Positions 48,461 through 61,800 of a stretch of DNA of 64,000 nucleotides are shown here, one piece after another (the stretch's first letter is position 1; each line of letters begins with the position of its first letter). The position numbers were made by a program, and so were the translations under genes. Below the pieces are notes generated by a model that worked only from the letters and a program-made list of their open reading frames with translations, searched no databases and had not been told where the DNA came from. Origin of the DNA: Puffinus mauretanicus (Eukaryota; Chordata; Aves; Procellariiformes; Procellariidae); NCBI GenBank assembly GCA_023333565.1, contig JAJKFH010002486.1:1-64000 (forward strand), read 5' to 3'.

Positions 48461-49750
48461 CATAGAATCATAGAATCATTTGGGTTGGAAAAGACTTCTA
48501 AGATCATTGAGTCCAACTGTAAACCTAACACTGTGAAGTCCACCAGTAAAGCATGTTCCTAAGTGCCACATCTATATGTCTTTTAAATACCTCCAGGGAT
48601 GGTGACTCAACCACTTCCCTGGGCAGCCTGGTCCAATGCTTGATAACCCTTTTTCTTAATTTTTCTTAATATCCAGTCTAAACCCTGGCACAACTTGCGA
48701 CCGTTTCCTCTCGTCCTATCACTTGCTACCTGGGAAAAGAGACTGACACCCACCTCGCTACAACCTCCTTTCAGGTAGTTGTAGAACGTGATGAGGTCTC
48801 CCCTCAGCCTCCTCTTCTCCAGACTAAACAACCCCAGTTCCCTCAGCTGCTCCTCACAGGACTTGTGCTCTAGACCCTTCACCAGCTTTGTTGCTCTTTG
48901 GACACGTTCCAGGACCTCAATGTCTCTCTTGGAGTGAGGGGCCCAAAACTGAACACAGTATTTGAGGTGCTGCGTCACCAGTGCCAAGTACCGGGGCATG
49001 ATCACTTCCCTAGTCCTGCTGGCCACACTATTTCTGATACAAGCCAGGATACTGTTGGCCTTCTTGGCCAACCTGGGCACACTGCTGGCTCACATTCAGC
49101 CAGCTGTCAACCAGCACCCTCAGGTCCTTTTGTGACAGGCAGCTTTCCAGCCACTCTTCCCCAAGCCTGTAGCGTTGCCTGGGGTTGTTATGGCCAAAGT
49201 GCAGGACCCGGCACTTAGCTTTGTTGAATGTCATACAGTTTGCCTCAGCCCATTGATCCAGTCTGTCCAGGTCCCTCTGCAGAGCCTTCCTACCCTCCAG
49301 CAGATCAACACTCCCACCCAACTTGGTGTCATATGCAAACTTACTGAGGGAGCACTCAACCCCCTCGTCCAGATCATTGATAAAGATATGGAACAGGACC
49401 GGCCCCAGTACTGAGCCCTGGGGAACACCACTTGTGACCGGCTGCCAACTGGATTTAACTCCATTCACCACAACTCTTTGGGCCCGTCCATCCAGACAGT
49501 TTTTTACCCAGCAAAGAGTACGCCCATCCAAGCCGTGAGCAGATAGTTTCTCCAGGAGAACGCTGTGGGAAATGGTGTCAAAGGCTTTACTAAAGTCCAG
49601 GTAAACAACATCCACAGCCTTTCCTTCATCCACTAAGTGGGTCATGTTGTCATAGAAGGAGATTAAGTTAGTCAAGCAGGACCTGCCTTTCATAAACCCA
49701 TGCTGACTGGACCTGATCACCTGTATACAGCAATCCCGAAGCATGTGGTT
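48461..49750 (-). mobile_element. CR1 LINE, 5'-truncated in the RT fingers
   Basis: On the minus strand it starts just before the RT segment [20 protein letters not shown] (right end about 49,750) and ends at a short octamer tail on the left (48,461-48,479, about two units). The 3' UTR (CAGTTGGACTCAATGATC) is close to, but more diverged than, that of the 36- and 41-kb copies. The copy has several frameshifts and substitutions and is probably somewhat older than they are. The right boundary is approximate. It is about 0.5 kb from the 46.7-47.9 kb CR1 in the same orientation, but the two have different 3' ends and are separate insertions. Confidence 0.92.
48607..49744 (-). pseudogene. CR1 ORF2 RT and C-terminus with mutated catalytic box
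   Basis: The first frame (49,744-49,028) is open for 238 codons and holds the RT from [20 protein letters not shown] through motif A ([14 protein letters not shown]), [20 protein letters not shown] and motif C. Motif C reads FAYD instead of FADD: the codon at 49,331-49,333 is TAT (minus sense), replacing the first catalytic aspartate by tyrosine. An extra base near 49,071 shifts the frame; the C-terminal domain continues in the second frame (49,080-48,607) as [15 protein letters not shown] and [21 protein letters not shown] third disruption near 48,685 scrambles the usual [12 protein letters not shown] segment. The polymerase is dead on several counts. Confidence 0.9.
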
Positions 49751-50865
49751 AAGTTGCTCAAGAGGCTGAAAACTGCATTATCAAAATTTACGTGACTGAT
49801 GAGGAAACACACAGGGATAAGCCTCGGCAGCATTATACAGACTCAGGTTCTTTATGTGGATGGTCTACGTAAGTTGACAGTTTAGACCTAACCAGACCTT
49901 CTTCTTATGTTTTGCTTCCCTTTGTATCATGCAAGATTTAGTGCCATTCAAGATAAACTTCATACAGTGTTAATGGTAAAACAATTGCAAACATCACCTA
50001 AAATAGACAGGGAGCCAGAGACTCCTAACCTGTTTCTCGTCACTGAGAGGAAGGCGTTAATAAAAAATGTAAGGCAGTGAGACCTCCTGTGTGAAGAAAT
50101 ATGAAAAGGCTCCGCTTTCAGGGTTACCCTGGTTTATGAAGAAAGACCATTCTGTAACACTAGGGTTTCAAGGTGTCTTGCAGAGCCAGCAAGATGTGTT
50201 TCATTTATCACATATTCCAGATACTTGCTGTCTCCAATGCTTATTCACGGCTTTCATTTCTATGCTTGTAAAAACAACCGGTTCATACTGTGCATATAGA
50301 CAAGAATTACATGGTATAGGATGGCAATTGTGTATTTTTTTGAAGATATGAAAGCTTTTGCTATCCATAACTTTCCTGAGGCTGAAAGTTGCACAGTTTA
50401 TAAAAACCCTCCTTTTGTTTGCATTGACCACAGAGGGCCCTAAAACACAAGCCTCCCAAGTAATCGGTGAGCATTTAACTACTTTCTTGTTGCTTAAAAG
50501 GCTGGCTGGGATCTCTGTTTGCCTTTCAAAAGGTCAAATAGAAGTGGGTCTGCTTCCTCTTTGTTACTGAGCTCTCTGCTGTTGTTTTGTGTAGAAGTGC
50601 TATAACTCGATTTAACAGGCTGCCTCTCATCAGCCTTAAGTGAGCCTAGTTTGTGGATACCAGAAGGTTTACACAGGTGAAAGGTGTATAGTAGCTGAGT
50701 TGGAGCAGTTCTGCATATGTCCAGAAGACACAACTGAGGATGCTTAGGGCACTTTCAGACTAAAACTGAGAGAACCTACGGAGTTCAGTCATCTCCAGGG
50801 GCAGATGGCTGCCAAGTTGAGAGACTGTATGTTGCTAAGTTTTTTGATAGGTGCTTAAACTGTTG

Positions 50866-50880
50866 TTTTTTTTTTTTTTT
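50866..50880. repeat. Poly-T tract
   Basis: Fifteen consecutive T followed by AAG. No retroposed body is recognisable on either side. Confidence 0.85.
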
Positions 50881-53800
50881 AAGTTGGCCTTGAATCTTTT
50901 AAAATTACTAGAGTTAAAATTGTCAGCAAGAGAACAGTCATTACACTTTGTTTTCTATAGCGATGCAGAAAAGTCAGGAAGTTTGAGTTAAGGTAAGTCA
51001 CTCAATACACTATATCCATCTCTGCGGCACCAGCCATTCAGCTGCAGTTGGTATTTATTTGTCCCTGAACAGTTTTTGGATACTACATAACATGCCAGGA
51101 AACCATTTGTTTCATAATTTGAGAACAATGAATTGAATTCTGTAGTTGGCCCAGGTTTTAGACAGTTCTGATTTCATTTCATCTGGTCATCCAGGTCTGT
51201 TTGATTCACACACAAACCAGGTATTTTTGTGAATGCCACTATGTGCTGGATGAGAAACTTGTGGTCATAGTGTACACGTTATGCCAGTGGCAGGGTTTCA
51301 ACTTTACCTACAGAAATCTGGTCACCTGTCACTAAGTTGTTTGAGTTATGAATTCTTTTCCTTCCACATAATATTACACATATTGGGGATCTAGAATATT
51401 TTTTGTAGATATGAACGCTGGCCTTTGTTTGGGTCTGGGTTGGCTTAAATAGTGATTTGACACCAAAACTTAAAGCAGGAGGAGAAAGATTTCAAAACTA
51501 CATTCATAACCCAAGCTATGGGACATTAGAAAATCTAAAAAATCAAAACTGAATGAATCTGATGAATTATTGGGGTAGTGGCTGTACACATCATGTTAGA
51601 TTCAATCCAACTGGCTTATATTTGTATAAAACCAGTGATATGTGGCACCATTGGTCTGATGATATTTTCATCAGATAGCTCATTTCTGATGTAACTGTAA
51701 CGTTTAGATAGTTGCCTAGAGCTTGAATTTTTCTTCAGTATTCCTGTGTGGATAAATTCTTCACTGACTTTTTACTGTGGCTATCAGAAGCTGCACAACT
51801 TAGCTTCTTTAAATGCATGCTCTAGGCTTTCTGTATCTTTCTTTTCTAGAAAGACAGAGGGTTATGCTAGGTGTTGGACTCCTACTTCCCAATAATGTTA
51901 ATACAGCAGACCTAATTGCAAATGCTTTCACTCAGGGATCTCTGGCCAGAACACTGATTAGAGCAGCTGCAAACCAGCATCTTTAAGCCAAAACACATTT
52001 ATTTCTTTCCTCAAGATATAAAGCCGTAATGCAAGAAGTGGTTAAAAAAAGGCTTTATCTGGGTCTGTCACTCTAGTTATTAGATGCAACAGAAACGACA
52101 GGTGAAAGCAAACTTTGGTGGTGCTTAATGTGTTAGTGATGACCAGCTGCACTGGGTGTATTATTTCCTTTGCCATCCAAAGAACATGATGTCTTTAAAA
52201 TGTATGCATCCACACACATATTACCCAGGGACAGAAAGATGAAGGAATCCAGTTTGCAGACTGAGAATGCTGTTTTTGAGGTGATAGGACTTCACATTAC
52301 TTAAAGCTCTACCATTTTTATTCAGAAAAGAGCTAAAGCAAACATGTTGGGGCCAGTCCTCCACAGTGCTAACATGTGTGCACTGCAGCCTCTGAAGATG
52401 GGAGGAAAACACAGCCAGTGTCCTGCAGCAGTGCTGCAGTGCGGCAAAGTTGGCCAGGCAGAAGCTGAAGACTTCACTTGAGGCCAGAGGGGCCTGACTT
52501 TCTGTACCTCCCTCCCTCCTTGCATGAAGCATATTTTCCCACACCCTGCAGAATGCTGCTCCATGGTGATGCTGTGCCTTAAAGTATTCTGACTTTTCAC
52601 ATAAAAATTGTGATCCCAAAACCATAAAAGGAAGAAAGGAAATCTCTTGTACATACGTAAGCTGAAATAAAAAAATCAAAACTGAAGTTGTTTGGTTTAA
52701 CTGAAGCTTTTTCCCCCAATGTTTCTTCTGACAAAAAAATCAACAAAAGAAGATTTTGCTACTGAAAACATCAGTTTACAGGAGGTGACAATGTTTGGCT
52801 TACCTCTGCCTGCTTCCAAAACATTGTCAATTGGCATTATTTTTCTCCAGCTAAGACTGCCATTATTGTGAACTTGTGACGTGGAAGGTTTTCGCATAGA
52901 AGTATATGGCTATGAAACCTTCAGAAAGACAGAATTTGTAATTGTATTTATTCCTGCCTACTGGACCACCATTGAGATAGACAGAATATACTGACCCACC
53001 TTCTCAGTTTCATTCTTTAAATCAAAGGGGAAAAAAAGTTTGCTCATCTAAAATTCATTTTTTCAACTGGATACATGACAAGTGAAATAAAATCCAAAGG
53101 TAAATGAGCATATTTCAGTTTGAGAATTCAAACAGGAGATCACAAAATTATGACCTACAATGGAAAATTTAGACTATCTTCTCTTTTTGAATGCTGCTGT
53201 TGGCATTCTTTCTTTACTCTGTATACAAAGATACAGGAAAAAGGAGAAGTTGAGGCTTACTTGTAATCCTGTTGGTTTTAGGCTGCTCCTTCAGTTCCCT
53301 TGGCACTGGGCCAGGGGATGCCAGTCACCCACCCCTGGGCAGCTTGGTGGCTAAATTCCACTTTATGCCCTTTAAACATTGAGCTTTTCAAGATAAACTT
53401 GCATATTTCTCAATGAAGAATTAATTAGTTCAGTTCAGACCTCTGCTCCTTAGGAAATGTACAGTCAGTATGTTTTGGAAAATAGAAAAATCAGAAAATT
53501 ATAAGATCTCTTAGGATCTCTTCCTTCTTATGGCAACTACTGTGACGCAGATGCCCATAGAGCCTGTTAATATCCAGCAGGGTTTATTTCTTTGGGCACA
53601 GGATTGTCTGTGTTGAGCATGAGTTGCATTTGCAAATCAGCCCAAGTTAACTGGTGCCATGCTTTGAGGAGGATGTTTGAGCTCAGGAGTGGCACCAGAG
53701 ACACGCACAAAATTATTAGACACCTAGGAGTCCTTGGAACAAGGAAGCATGGCCAAGACCTGGAAATGTCTACAGGGGGTCACTCTGGCAAATGCAGGTG

Positions 53801-55470
53801 CACTCTTTTTTGGCTGGCTGGACATTTCTGTTTGTCTCAGATAATCATCTCCCTGGTACCTGGACTGGTACACTTGCTGCACACTTGCTCTCAGTGACTG
53901 CAAACCAAGTGCTCTGCATGCAAGAAGTGGAGAATTAACTACATTTAAGCAATTCAGATCAAATCTCTATGAAGGGATCTGTGAGGCAAGTGGCACCTCT
54001 GATGTGTTTCATCATTTTAATAAGGAGGTTAGTGAATCCAAACCTCTGTTGATTCAATTACAAAGCCAGACTTAATTTGTGTTCTGAACTCTGCCAAGTT
54101 TTGAGGCACTTTATGCCTGATACAGACTTCCCTGTGTAGCATCCTGTTTCTTTTGATTGCAGGCGAAGTTCAGTTTCCTTTCCTGGTTTCTGATTGTCTT
54201 TTTGGTTGTGGACATGACTTACTAATTGCTTTCTATTTCCTACAGGCTTTTTAAAGGAGGAAGCATATTTATTACTAGCCAGGCACTTAGATCACACATA
54301 AATAAGAGAGACTGAAGACATTAAAACATTGATGAATTTAAGACAAGTGATTTGGACTTTGCCTTCATAAACACTGAAGGGCAGACACTTTCCTTTGTTC
54401 CTGGGCCTTTGTTCTTCCTGCTGTTTATAGGGTAGAGGAGTGGGAGAATATCAATTTCTCATCTCTATTTCTTTTAAAAAAAGCACCTTGGTACTTGTGT
54501 CAACATCTTGAAATGTCCATGTGTCTTGAGCACACTTTTGATCCCAACACCTCTTCCTCTCCTGCTCACAGGGGAATGTTACCACTGCTGTAACTATAGG
54601 TGATGATAAACCAGAAGTGAAAGCTCACTCAGACTCTCAACACTATTTTTGCTTTGCGGTGAAGATGTGTCAGGTGCTAGAAGCATTCTTCATGGTCATC
54701 TGCATGGAGAAAGGATGTCCTCTGCAGCCTTTTGCTGCATCCTTTAAATCCATTTTCAGCTGCCCCACCTCTACTCTCCAACAGAGATACATGCTTACAT
54801 CATCAGGGCAAAGAAATGGGGGGAACCTGCAGAAATACTCTCTGACCCTGAAATATGAGGGTGTAGTTTACCTATGCAGGACCCCACCCCATATTTCCCC
54901 GTGGAAAGAGCATGAGTTTGGCTTTATGGAAGCAAAGTGAATGGCGCACTCAGAACTAGTTACACAATATAGCTCAGATATTGGAAAAAAATAGCTCTTT
55001 CAAACTGCAACTATGCCACATATTTCTGTGAAGAGTCCTGTTAGAAATATGTGTTAGTGCATATATAAATGAGTGTGACTGTGACATAAAGCCTAAGGGA
55101 TTATATTTTTTAGCAGGCAGAAAGAACAAAGCAAGTCTCCAGTATTGACGCTGCCACAACACTGAATGCTGTTCTAAGAGCACTTTGGTTTTTAGAACCT
55201 ACTTGTCTTCTCCTCTGGGTGTAATTTTCAAAGGAGATTAAGGGAATGGACATGCTTCCTCTGAAATTACTGGCAAGACTCCCACCAACTTCAGTGGAAA
55301 GAAGATAAGAAGCTATTTGTAAGATGGTGACTTTTCCCTGTTGCAAATATCCCCTGCTTTGCCAATCATTGCATTACAGATACACTGAGCAGTAAGAATA
55401 GATAGTGAGTCACCAAGATGTATCAAACTAAACCAGAAGAACACATAGCATTTCTACAGTGTTTTTCATT

Positions 55471-55532
55471 ATAATTCTCAAAGTCCTTTATACTCCTTTA
55501 TAGGTCCTTTATAATTCTCAAAGTCCTTTATA
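55471..55532. repeat. 22-bp direct repeat, period 40
   Basis: The word at 55,471-55,492, beginning ATAATTCTCAAAG, is repeated exactly at 55,511-55,532. The spacer itself contains two further TCCTTTATA-like pieces, so the block looks like a slippage-generated tandem duplication. Confidence 0.85.
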
Positions 55533-58500
55533 GTTTATCACTTCTCTGCTACACAAAATGGGATTCAAAGTAAAACAACCAAAGCAAAGTATTAAGATCA
55601 TGGAAGGAACTAACATGTGAAGTAGCAATAAGGCTGAGTTCTTTGCTTCCATGGCTCCGTATTTTTCACTGGATGTGAAGACTTATTCGTGTTATCCATA
55701 GTTGGGCATTAGCTATGCCTCTGTGTTTTCTCTTCCATTTAAAGTCAATTAGATGTAGAAGTAAATAGAAAAAACAACAAACAGACTGTGTCTGTGTTTT
55801 TCAGTGAAACCTAATACACTCAGGGCAGATTCTGAACACAAGCAAGGATTTTTAAAGCAGTGAACCAGTTGGAGTGTTGCCTGCGTACAGAGCATGAGAC
55901 AGTCCCAGTCTTTGAGCACTTCCACCAGACTTGCATCAGCTCTATTTCCATTTCTTCAGTAGACATTAATTTGACAAAATCTTTTTTTATAACTAAAGTA
56001 ATCAGAGCAAAAAAGAAGTTCTGCAAGTGCTCCCCTCTGTGCTCAGTCACTTGAATAAAAACCCCTGTTGTCATGAAAAGTACACCAGGGATAGAGAAAT
56101 ACTTTTTAATGAACTAGTTATTGTGGCAGCATGGAGTCTGGGATTAGATATACAGTGCTATTAGTCTTATTTGTGTCTATCTAGTCAGTCTTCTGTTACT
56201 TTTATTTATTTTTCATAAATGTTTAAGCTGGTAATGTAAATCGTTCGCTTTGTCTCCCATAGTGCTCTGAGAAGCAAAACCAAAATAAAATAAAAAATCT
56301 TAACATCCGACACTGATTTGCAATCAAGCTCTAATTGCATCACGTGATTCTGTCTAATGCTGATAAAGAGCTCCAGGAATGGGCTAAAGTTGTGGATTAT
56401 TGGCCACAGTGATCAGCTGTTGGTAAAGGCTCTGTATAAACAGTGATGGATGTATGCGTGTGATGTCCTAGGGAAGGCACCGCTTTTCAAACATATTGTG
56501 TTTCCAGTAGCCTGTGTTATGCCTAGTTTTATTTTTGTTTGCATTATGCTCACATGAGGAAAGCTTAGAAGATAGGATGGTGTTTTAAAAGCTACAAGAT
56601 AAGAGGAGCCAGTACAGGGGCAGATCTGCCCCTTAGCCACAGTAATTCTCACCTCAAAACTTAGCACTGCACATGGCACTACTAAGTGAATGTATGATCT
56701 GTATGTACATCAAAAAAGAAAAGAGCTTTGACTTAGATTTTCAAGCTATGCTTATGTTGGATAGAGCACTAAGTCATTTCTAGAATTAGGCAGCACAACT
56801 GAAAGGGTTTTACAGAACTAATATTATTCCTCACAAGTTATGCACAGATTTTAAGAGTAATGCTCATGGAAACCAATGGGCTGCATCCAGATTCAGTTTT
56901 CTAAGACTGTTTTGGCCTGATTTTGTGAATATAATTTAAATTTCTTGCTGTTGTCTTTTCTTCAGCCAGTCCAAATTAATATGCAGCACTAACACTACTT
57001 ACATTTCAAGCTTTCAGCACTAAGTCCTTAGAATATTTGGTTTAAAAAATTCAAAACAACATCAATATTTCTTTAATGCTCTTTGAAGATGACTGAACAT
57101 GTTTTCTGACCAGAAACCAAAACATTGCCTGCTATGTGAAATATTTGTATTCAAATTTCCTTTACACTTAGGCCAGTAGCATCCAGGAGTTGTTTTGATG
57201 CATTTCTGGTGACCTCACTAGGGAACTCACATTGTGACATTAATGAAGAACCAGAGTTCAGCCCTCTTTGATCAATGGTAAGCGTAGAGCAAGATATGAT
57301 GCCTTTGACAAAGTCTGAAAAACCCCCCAAGATGAACACAATTTGATATTTTCCCCAGTATTGTCACAGGTTTTCATACATTCCTATTTTGATCCGATCA
57401 ATATAATTTGGGAGCTTCTTTTCCTGATTGTGACTTTTCCATACATTTCTTACCTAGAGGTACAGAACATAATCACCACTGCCAGACTGCTGTTCTGCCT
57501 TTCACAACGCTATGCTGGTGATATTCCCTACTGGCTTTTGGATCAGGTGCTTGCTCAGTCAAATGCAAGATTACGATGTTCCCTCTGGAGTCTTCTCCGC
57601 CCCAGCCAACTGCATGGCAGACTCTCATCTGGAAATTGCTTTTCTAACTCCTACCTCTGGCTACAAAGACTTAAGATGCTGTCTCATCAGTATGCAGATG
57701 TACTTCACTGGTTCTGTTTAGATATTTTCTAACCACTGACTAATTAATTTCCAGTTTAAGACATTCCTGATCAGAATACGCAACTGAAAAACAAAGTTAA
57801 ATCTGAAAAATACGTTGGCTGCAAACTTCTTGCTTTCCAAGAAAACAGAAGGGATGTATTTTGCAACCATTTCTGTTTTCCAGAAATTTCAGCTTTGCAT
57901 GTGACGTTCCAGATGTCACTGCCAAACTTAATGCTTCTTGGACTCACCAACTAGCTGCACATTTTATGCAGGGCTGTGTGATGGGGATGAGGAAGGAAGG
58001 AACGGGAGGAGGGGAACATTGACTGGGGTCCTCTGCTTGTTTTGTATTCCCCTTCTTCTTTCCATTGCTTATGTTTATGCTGTTGTTTACAGATGATTTC
58101 TGGTGTCTAGAAAAGTCCTACTCCTACTAGAATTTCTACAGTAGACCTCCTGTACACGGTGAGGAAATCACCATGTCACTCCACAGTGGCTTTTTATAGA
58201 GGTTAAAGAATAATTAAAATGCTGCATACATTACTGAAGATAGAATCTGTCACAATGAGATGTGTTTTATTTTTGAAATAAATTCTAGATCCCCAGCTCA
58301 AATGAAAACAAAGTATTCATATTGTCTTCTTCTGAAAAATCATTCTTGAATTTTTTGTTACCTCCCTGAATTGCTCCTCCACATCTCAATTTTTTATTTA
58401 ATTTCTAAATTTTGAGGTGAACTTGCTACTAAAGGCAGGGATTCTCTCTCATGTACAGTGGATTTATTTTTTCTGAAAGGTGTCAGTACAATGTGCATAA

Positions 58501-58799
58501 AAGAAATACAAGATTTTCAAAGGCATAGAAGTTGGGGAAAGTGGAAAAAGCTGTAAAGGGGAAGAACCAATTACAGAAATGTCAAAGATTCCTTAAATTT
58601 GATGAGAGGAGTATCCTTTCCATGAGGCCTGTGAGGCTTCTTTTCAGGGCAGAGCACTGCAGATCGCACTGACTTCGTAACCAACAGCAACACAGACCCA
58701 GCACTCAACAGCCCTTGCAAGGGTTTTCCCTCTTCAGCCATGTCTGCCAGGCAACATTTTTTCATTAATAATATTATAGAAGCTTCTACTTAAAGTAGT

Positions 58800-58830
58800 T
58801 AGAAACTTTAAGTTTCTAAGTTTCTAAGTA
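58800..58830. repeat. Short hairpin and AAGTTTCT octamer repeat
   Basis: TAGAAACT at 58,800-58,807 and AGTTTCTA at 58,811-58,818 form an 8-bp perfect inverted repeat with a 3-base loop. The right arm is duplicated as AAGTTTCT twice in tandem from 58,810. It may be a slippage product; there is no sign of function. Confidence 0.7.
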
Positions 58831-61800
58831 AGATTACTGTAAAAAGTGAACTAGGGAATAATGAATAATCTATGAAGGATTTTGCATAGTTCATTCCCCT
58901 GAGCTTTCATAGGTCAGAGCATTAAGAGTGCCATGAGAACATGCAAAGAAACGTATCTTAGAGCCTTTTAATTCCTTCCAAGAAAGTTGCAATTGAGTTA
59001 GTCACTCAGTTGGAAGCCACCAGATTTTGCCTTACTAGGAAAGGCAGGATTGGGTTCAAGAAGCCATATCATTAAAAGGCATACAGACTGCACGTACATG
59101 CGAACTCGACAGCATTTGGCCTTCGTTTTCTCATGCCGAACATGTCCTATCACAATAACATTCCAAATAAATACATCACTGTATCTTGGTACTTAAAAAT
59201 ATGTTCCCTTTAGCAATCTCTGCCTTCACATGCAGCCTCTCTCCTTTTCTCCACCCCAAAACAAGGACCTTAAGAAGAGCAAAAATATTTTCTCCTTGTT
59301 AAATTCAGGATAGCAATGATAGAAGCAGACTGGTTTGGGCACCTTGGGTGAATATAAAACTGAAAATCTGTGTAAGAACCCACCTAATACAAATGTCACT
59401 TTCAAGTCACTGAAGAAAAAGGATGAGATTCCTTCCTCCATGTTCTGACTGATCAACGCTCTTAAAAAAGGGTTCAGGAAATATGCAAGCCAATTTTTTA
59501 ATCTATCTGTATTACAAAGACAAAAGTACGGACTAATTCTACTCATTTTGATAGTGTCACTGCATTTTTATGGAATAATCATCATACTCAGATGCTTTTA
59601 CTGTAAAAGAGAGGTGACCAGACCCATTTGAAATAATTGTCTCTTCTTCACCATCAGGTTTCCAGATTGCTGGTCTTGCAATGCATGCCAAACTAGCCAG
59701 CACTTTTCTTTGGGTAAGCTACAGAAAAGAGCCCTCTGAGATTATCTTTGCAGACAGTCTGTCATTCTGCAGCAAAAGGAGGAATGGTGGGATGTGAGGC
59801 ATGAAAACAGCGTGTGTGCTAAAGCAAGCAAACCCAGAAGCCTGCAGACACAGCAATAAAAGGTGGAGAACCTTTTGTGATGAAAGGTCCGCTCTAGCTG
59901 GCCCGGGAGGAAGTTCTTGCTCCTGCATGGATGAGCTTTCCTGTGTGCCCAAGGGATGGAGATGTTTACTGAGCTCCCTGCCTGGACTTTGTGGTAATGT
60001 TTTAGACCTTGTAGCCCAGGTCAACTGAACAGATGGAAGGTAAAACTGATGAGCCATGGAAACAGCAGAGTAGAGGGTGGATGCAATGATGCATTGAGCA
60101 CTGGCAAAACCCAGGATCAACAGTACTCAGTGGTGTGCAAGAACAGTAAGGGCAAGCAACAGAGAGCTGGAGCATCGCTAAGTAACCAACCCTGCCACAC
60201 TGACATCTCCTTCATCATGAGAGGGTTATGTTTCAGACACCTCCAGTTCAACTAGCCTTCAGCCCTTGATGGAGAAAGTTACTGGCCTGTTTGCAAAGGG
60301 TGCACACTGGAAACAGCTTGACTAAAATCCTTTCACCAGCTCTCCTTGTGTCTCATTCACTCATTGTGAAGGAAGGTTAACCAGGAAGGACCATGACCAA
60401 TCATTTGAAAAGCTGCCGGCAAAGGTAAGGGAATCTGTGTGGGCACTTGGCTCTGTTGGTAAAAAATGAGTTGGTGCATGAGGCCAACCAGCCTCTGTAT
60501 CATTCTCACATTTGTAGATTGATTGAAAGGGACAGAAACAAAGATTCCAGCAAGAAACCAGAATTGCCCTACTATAACCTTCTTAGTTGTTCTCTGCAAA
60601 AGAAAGATTCAAGACAGGATGCTAGCTGGTTGACAGAAGCTTTGTCAAACATTGTGAGGAATTCTGGAATACTTTTAAAGAAATTATGTCAGGGGGATTT
60701 TATATGGTTTTATTTACAAACATGGTTTTTTTTACCACTATCATTGTTCAAGCAGCACAGATGAAAATTGCGTGCGTCCATCTGTGACCGCTCAATGTGA
60801 TTCTTATTATGAGTAAAGCAGGTGGACTTTGGTCCTTCCAATGCCTACATATCCAGTCATAGAATTTGCTTCAAAGATGCCGTTGAGTGAGGAGAGAAAG
60901 ACCAGCACACTTTTCTGGAAGCAGCTTTGAAGGGTCTGGTTGTAGTACATTTGTTAGGACTTATATGAACCTCCCTTCTCCTCCTTTCCATTAAAGCCAG
61001 CAACACTAACGTACTGTCAATAGAAATTACTGGACTTATGTTACTTGAATAATTGATAGCTATAGCCAGTCCAATTTTTAGCCAAAACATTTTCTGCAAA
61101 AATACTTCTTCCACTGAAATCTGCATGTTTTTTTAGAACAGTTCCAATTCTTCTAAAATATGGGGGTTTTTTATTTTTTATTTGTACATATTACATCTAT
61201 ATAATTTTCTTCTTGACGATGTAAGTAGTGTAGTACACACCAATCTCTTCACAAGTATATCATATGAAGGGTGAGATATTCATCCCATTCTACTCTCACT
61301 AACATAATAATAATGTTCCTTTTAAAATCGTTAATGGCAATGGCTACTTAGTAGTGACACACAACTTCTCTACAACAAATATATCCATTCATATGATTGA
61401 AATAAATTGGAATTAGATACTTACATAAATATGAGAATCTAGACCTTTCTCTATTGATTGGAAATTTGTTTAATGCTGCTCAGTATTTCTTGACAATTTT
61501 TTTTTTTACGTCCCTATAACATCAAATGGAAACAGTCAAACAGACTATCACTTACACAACATATTCTAGCCACCTATGGACTCTGCATGATGTCAAGCAA
61601 CAGATACGTGTTTTCCTTCACAAGATGGTACGCTTGCTCTATGGTAGCTTTAAGTTGCACTAGGGTAATGCAGATGGATATGAAATTACTATCTGCAAAA
61701 CATCAGTGGAAATTTTCTTGTGCCCCACGTCAGGGAGCCAGCACAGTACTTTCCTGATGATTTATTTCTTCCCAGTTAAGAAAATTTCCCAGTATAGAAA

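Noticed and set aside
52221..52679. 152-codon minus-strand ORF.
   Set aside because: No domain signature, and an overlapping 110-codon ORF in another frame on the same strand suggests simply a stop-poor stretch.
57343..57732. 129-codon plus-strand ORF.
   Set aside because: No recognisable motif, no splice or promoter context, and a second frame is open for over 60 codons in the same stretch.
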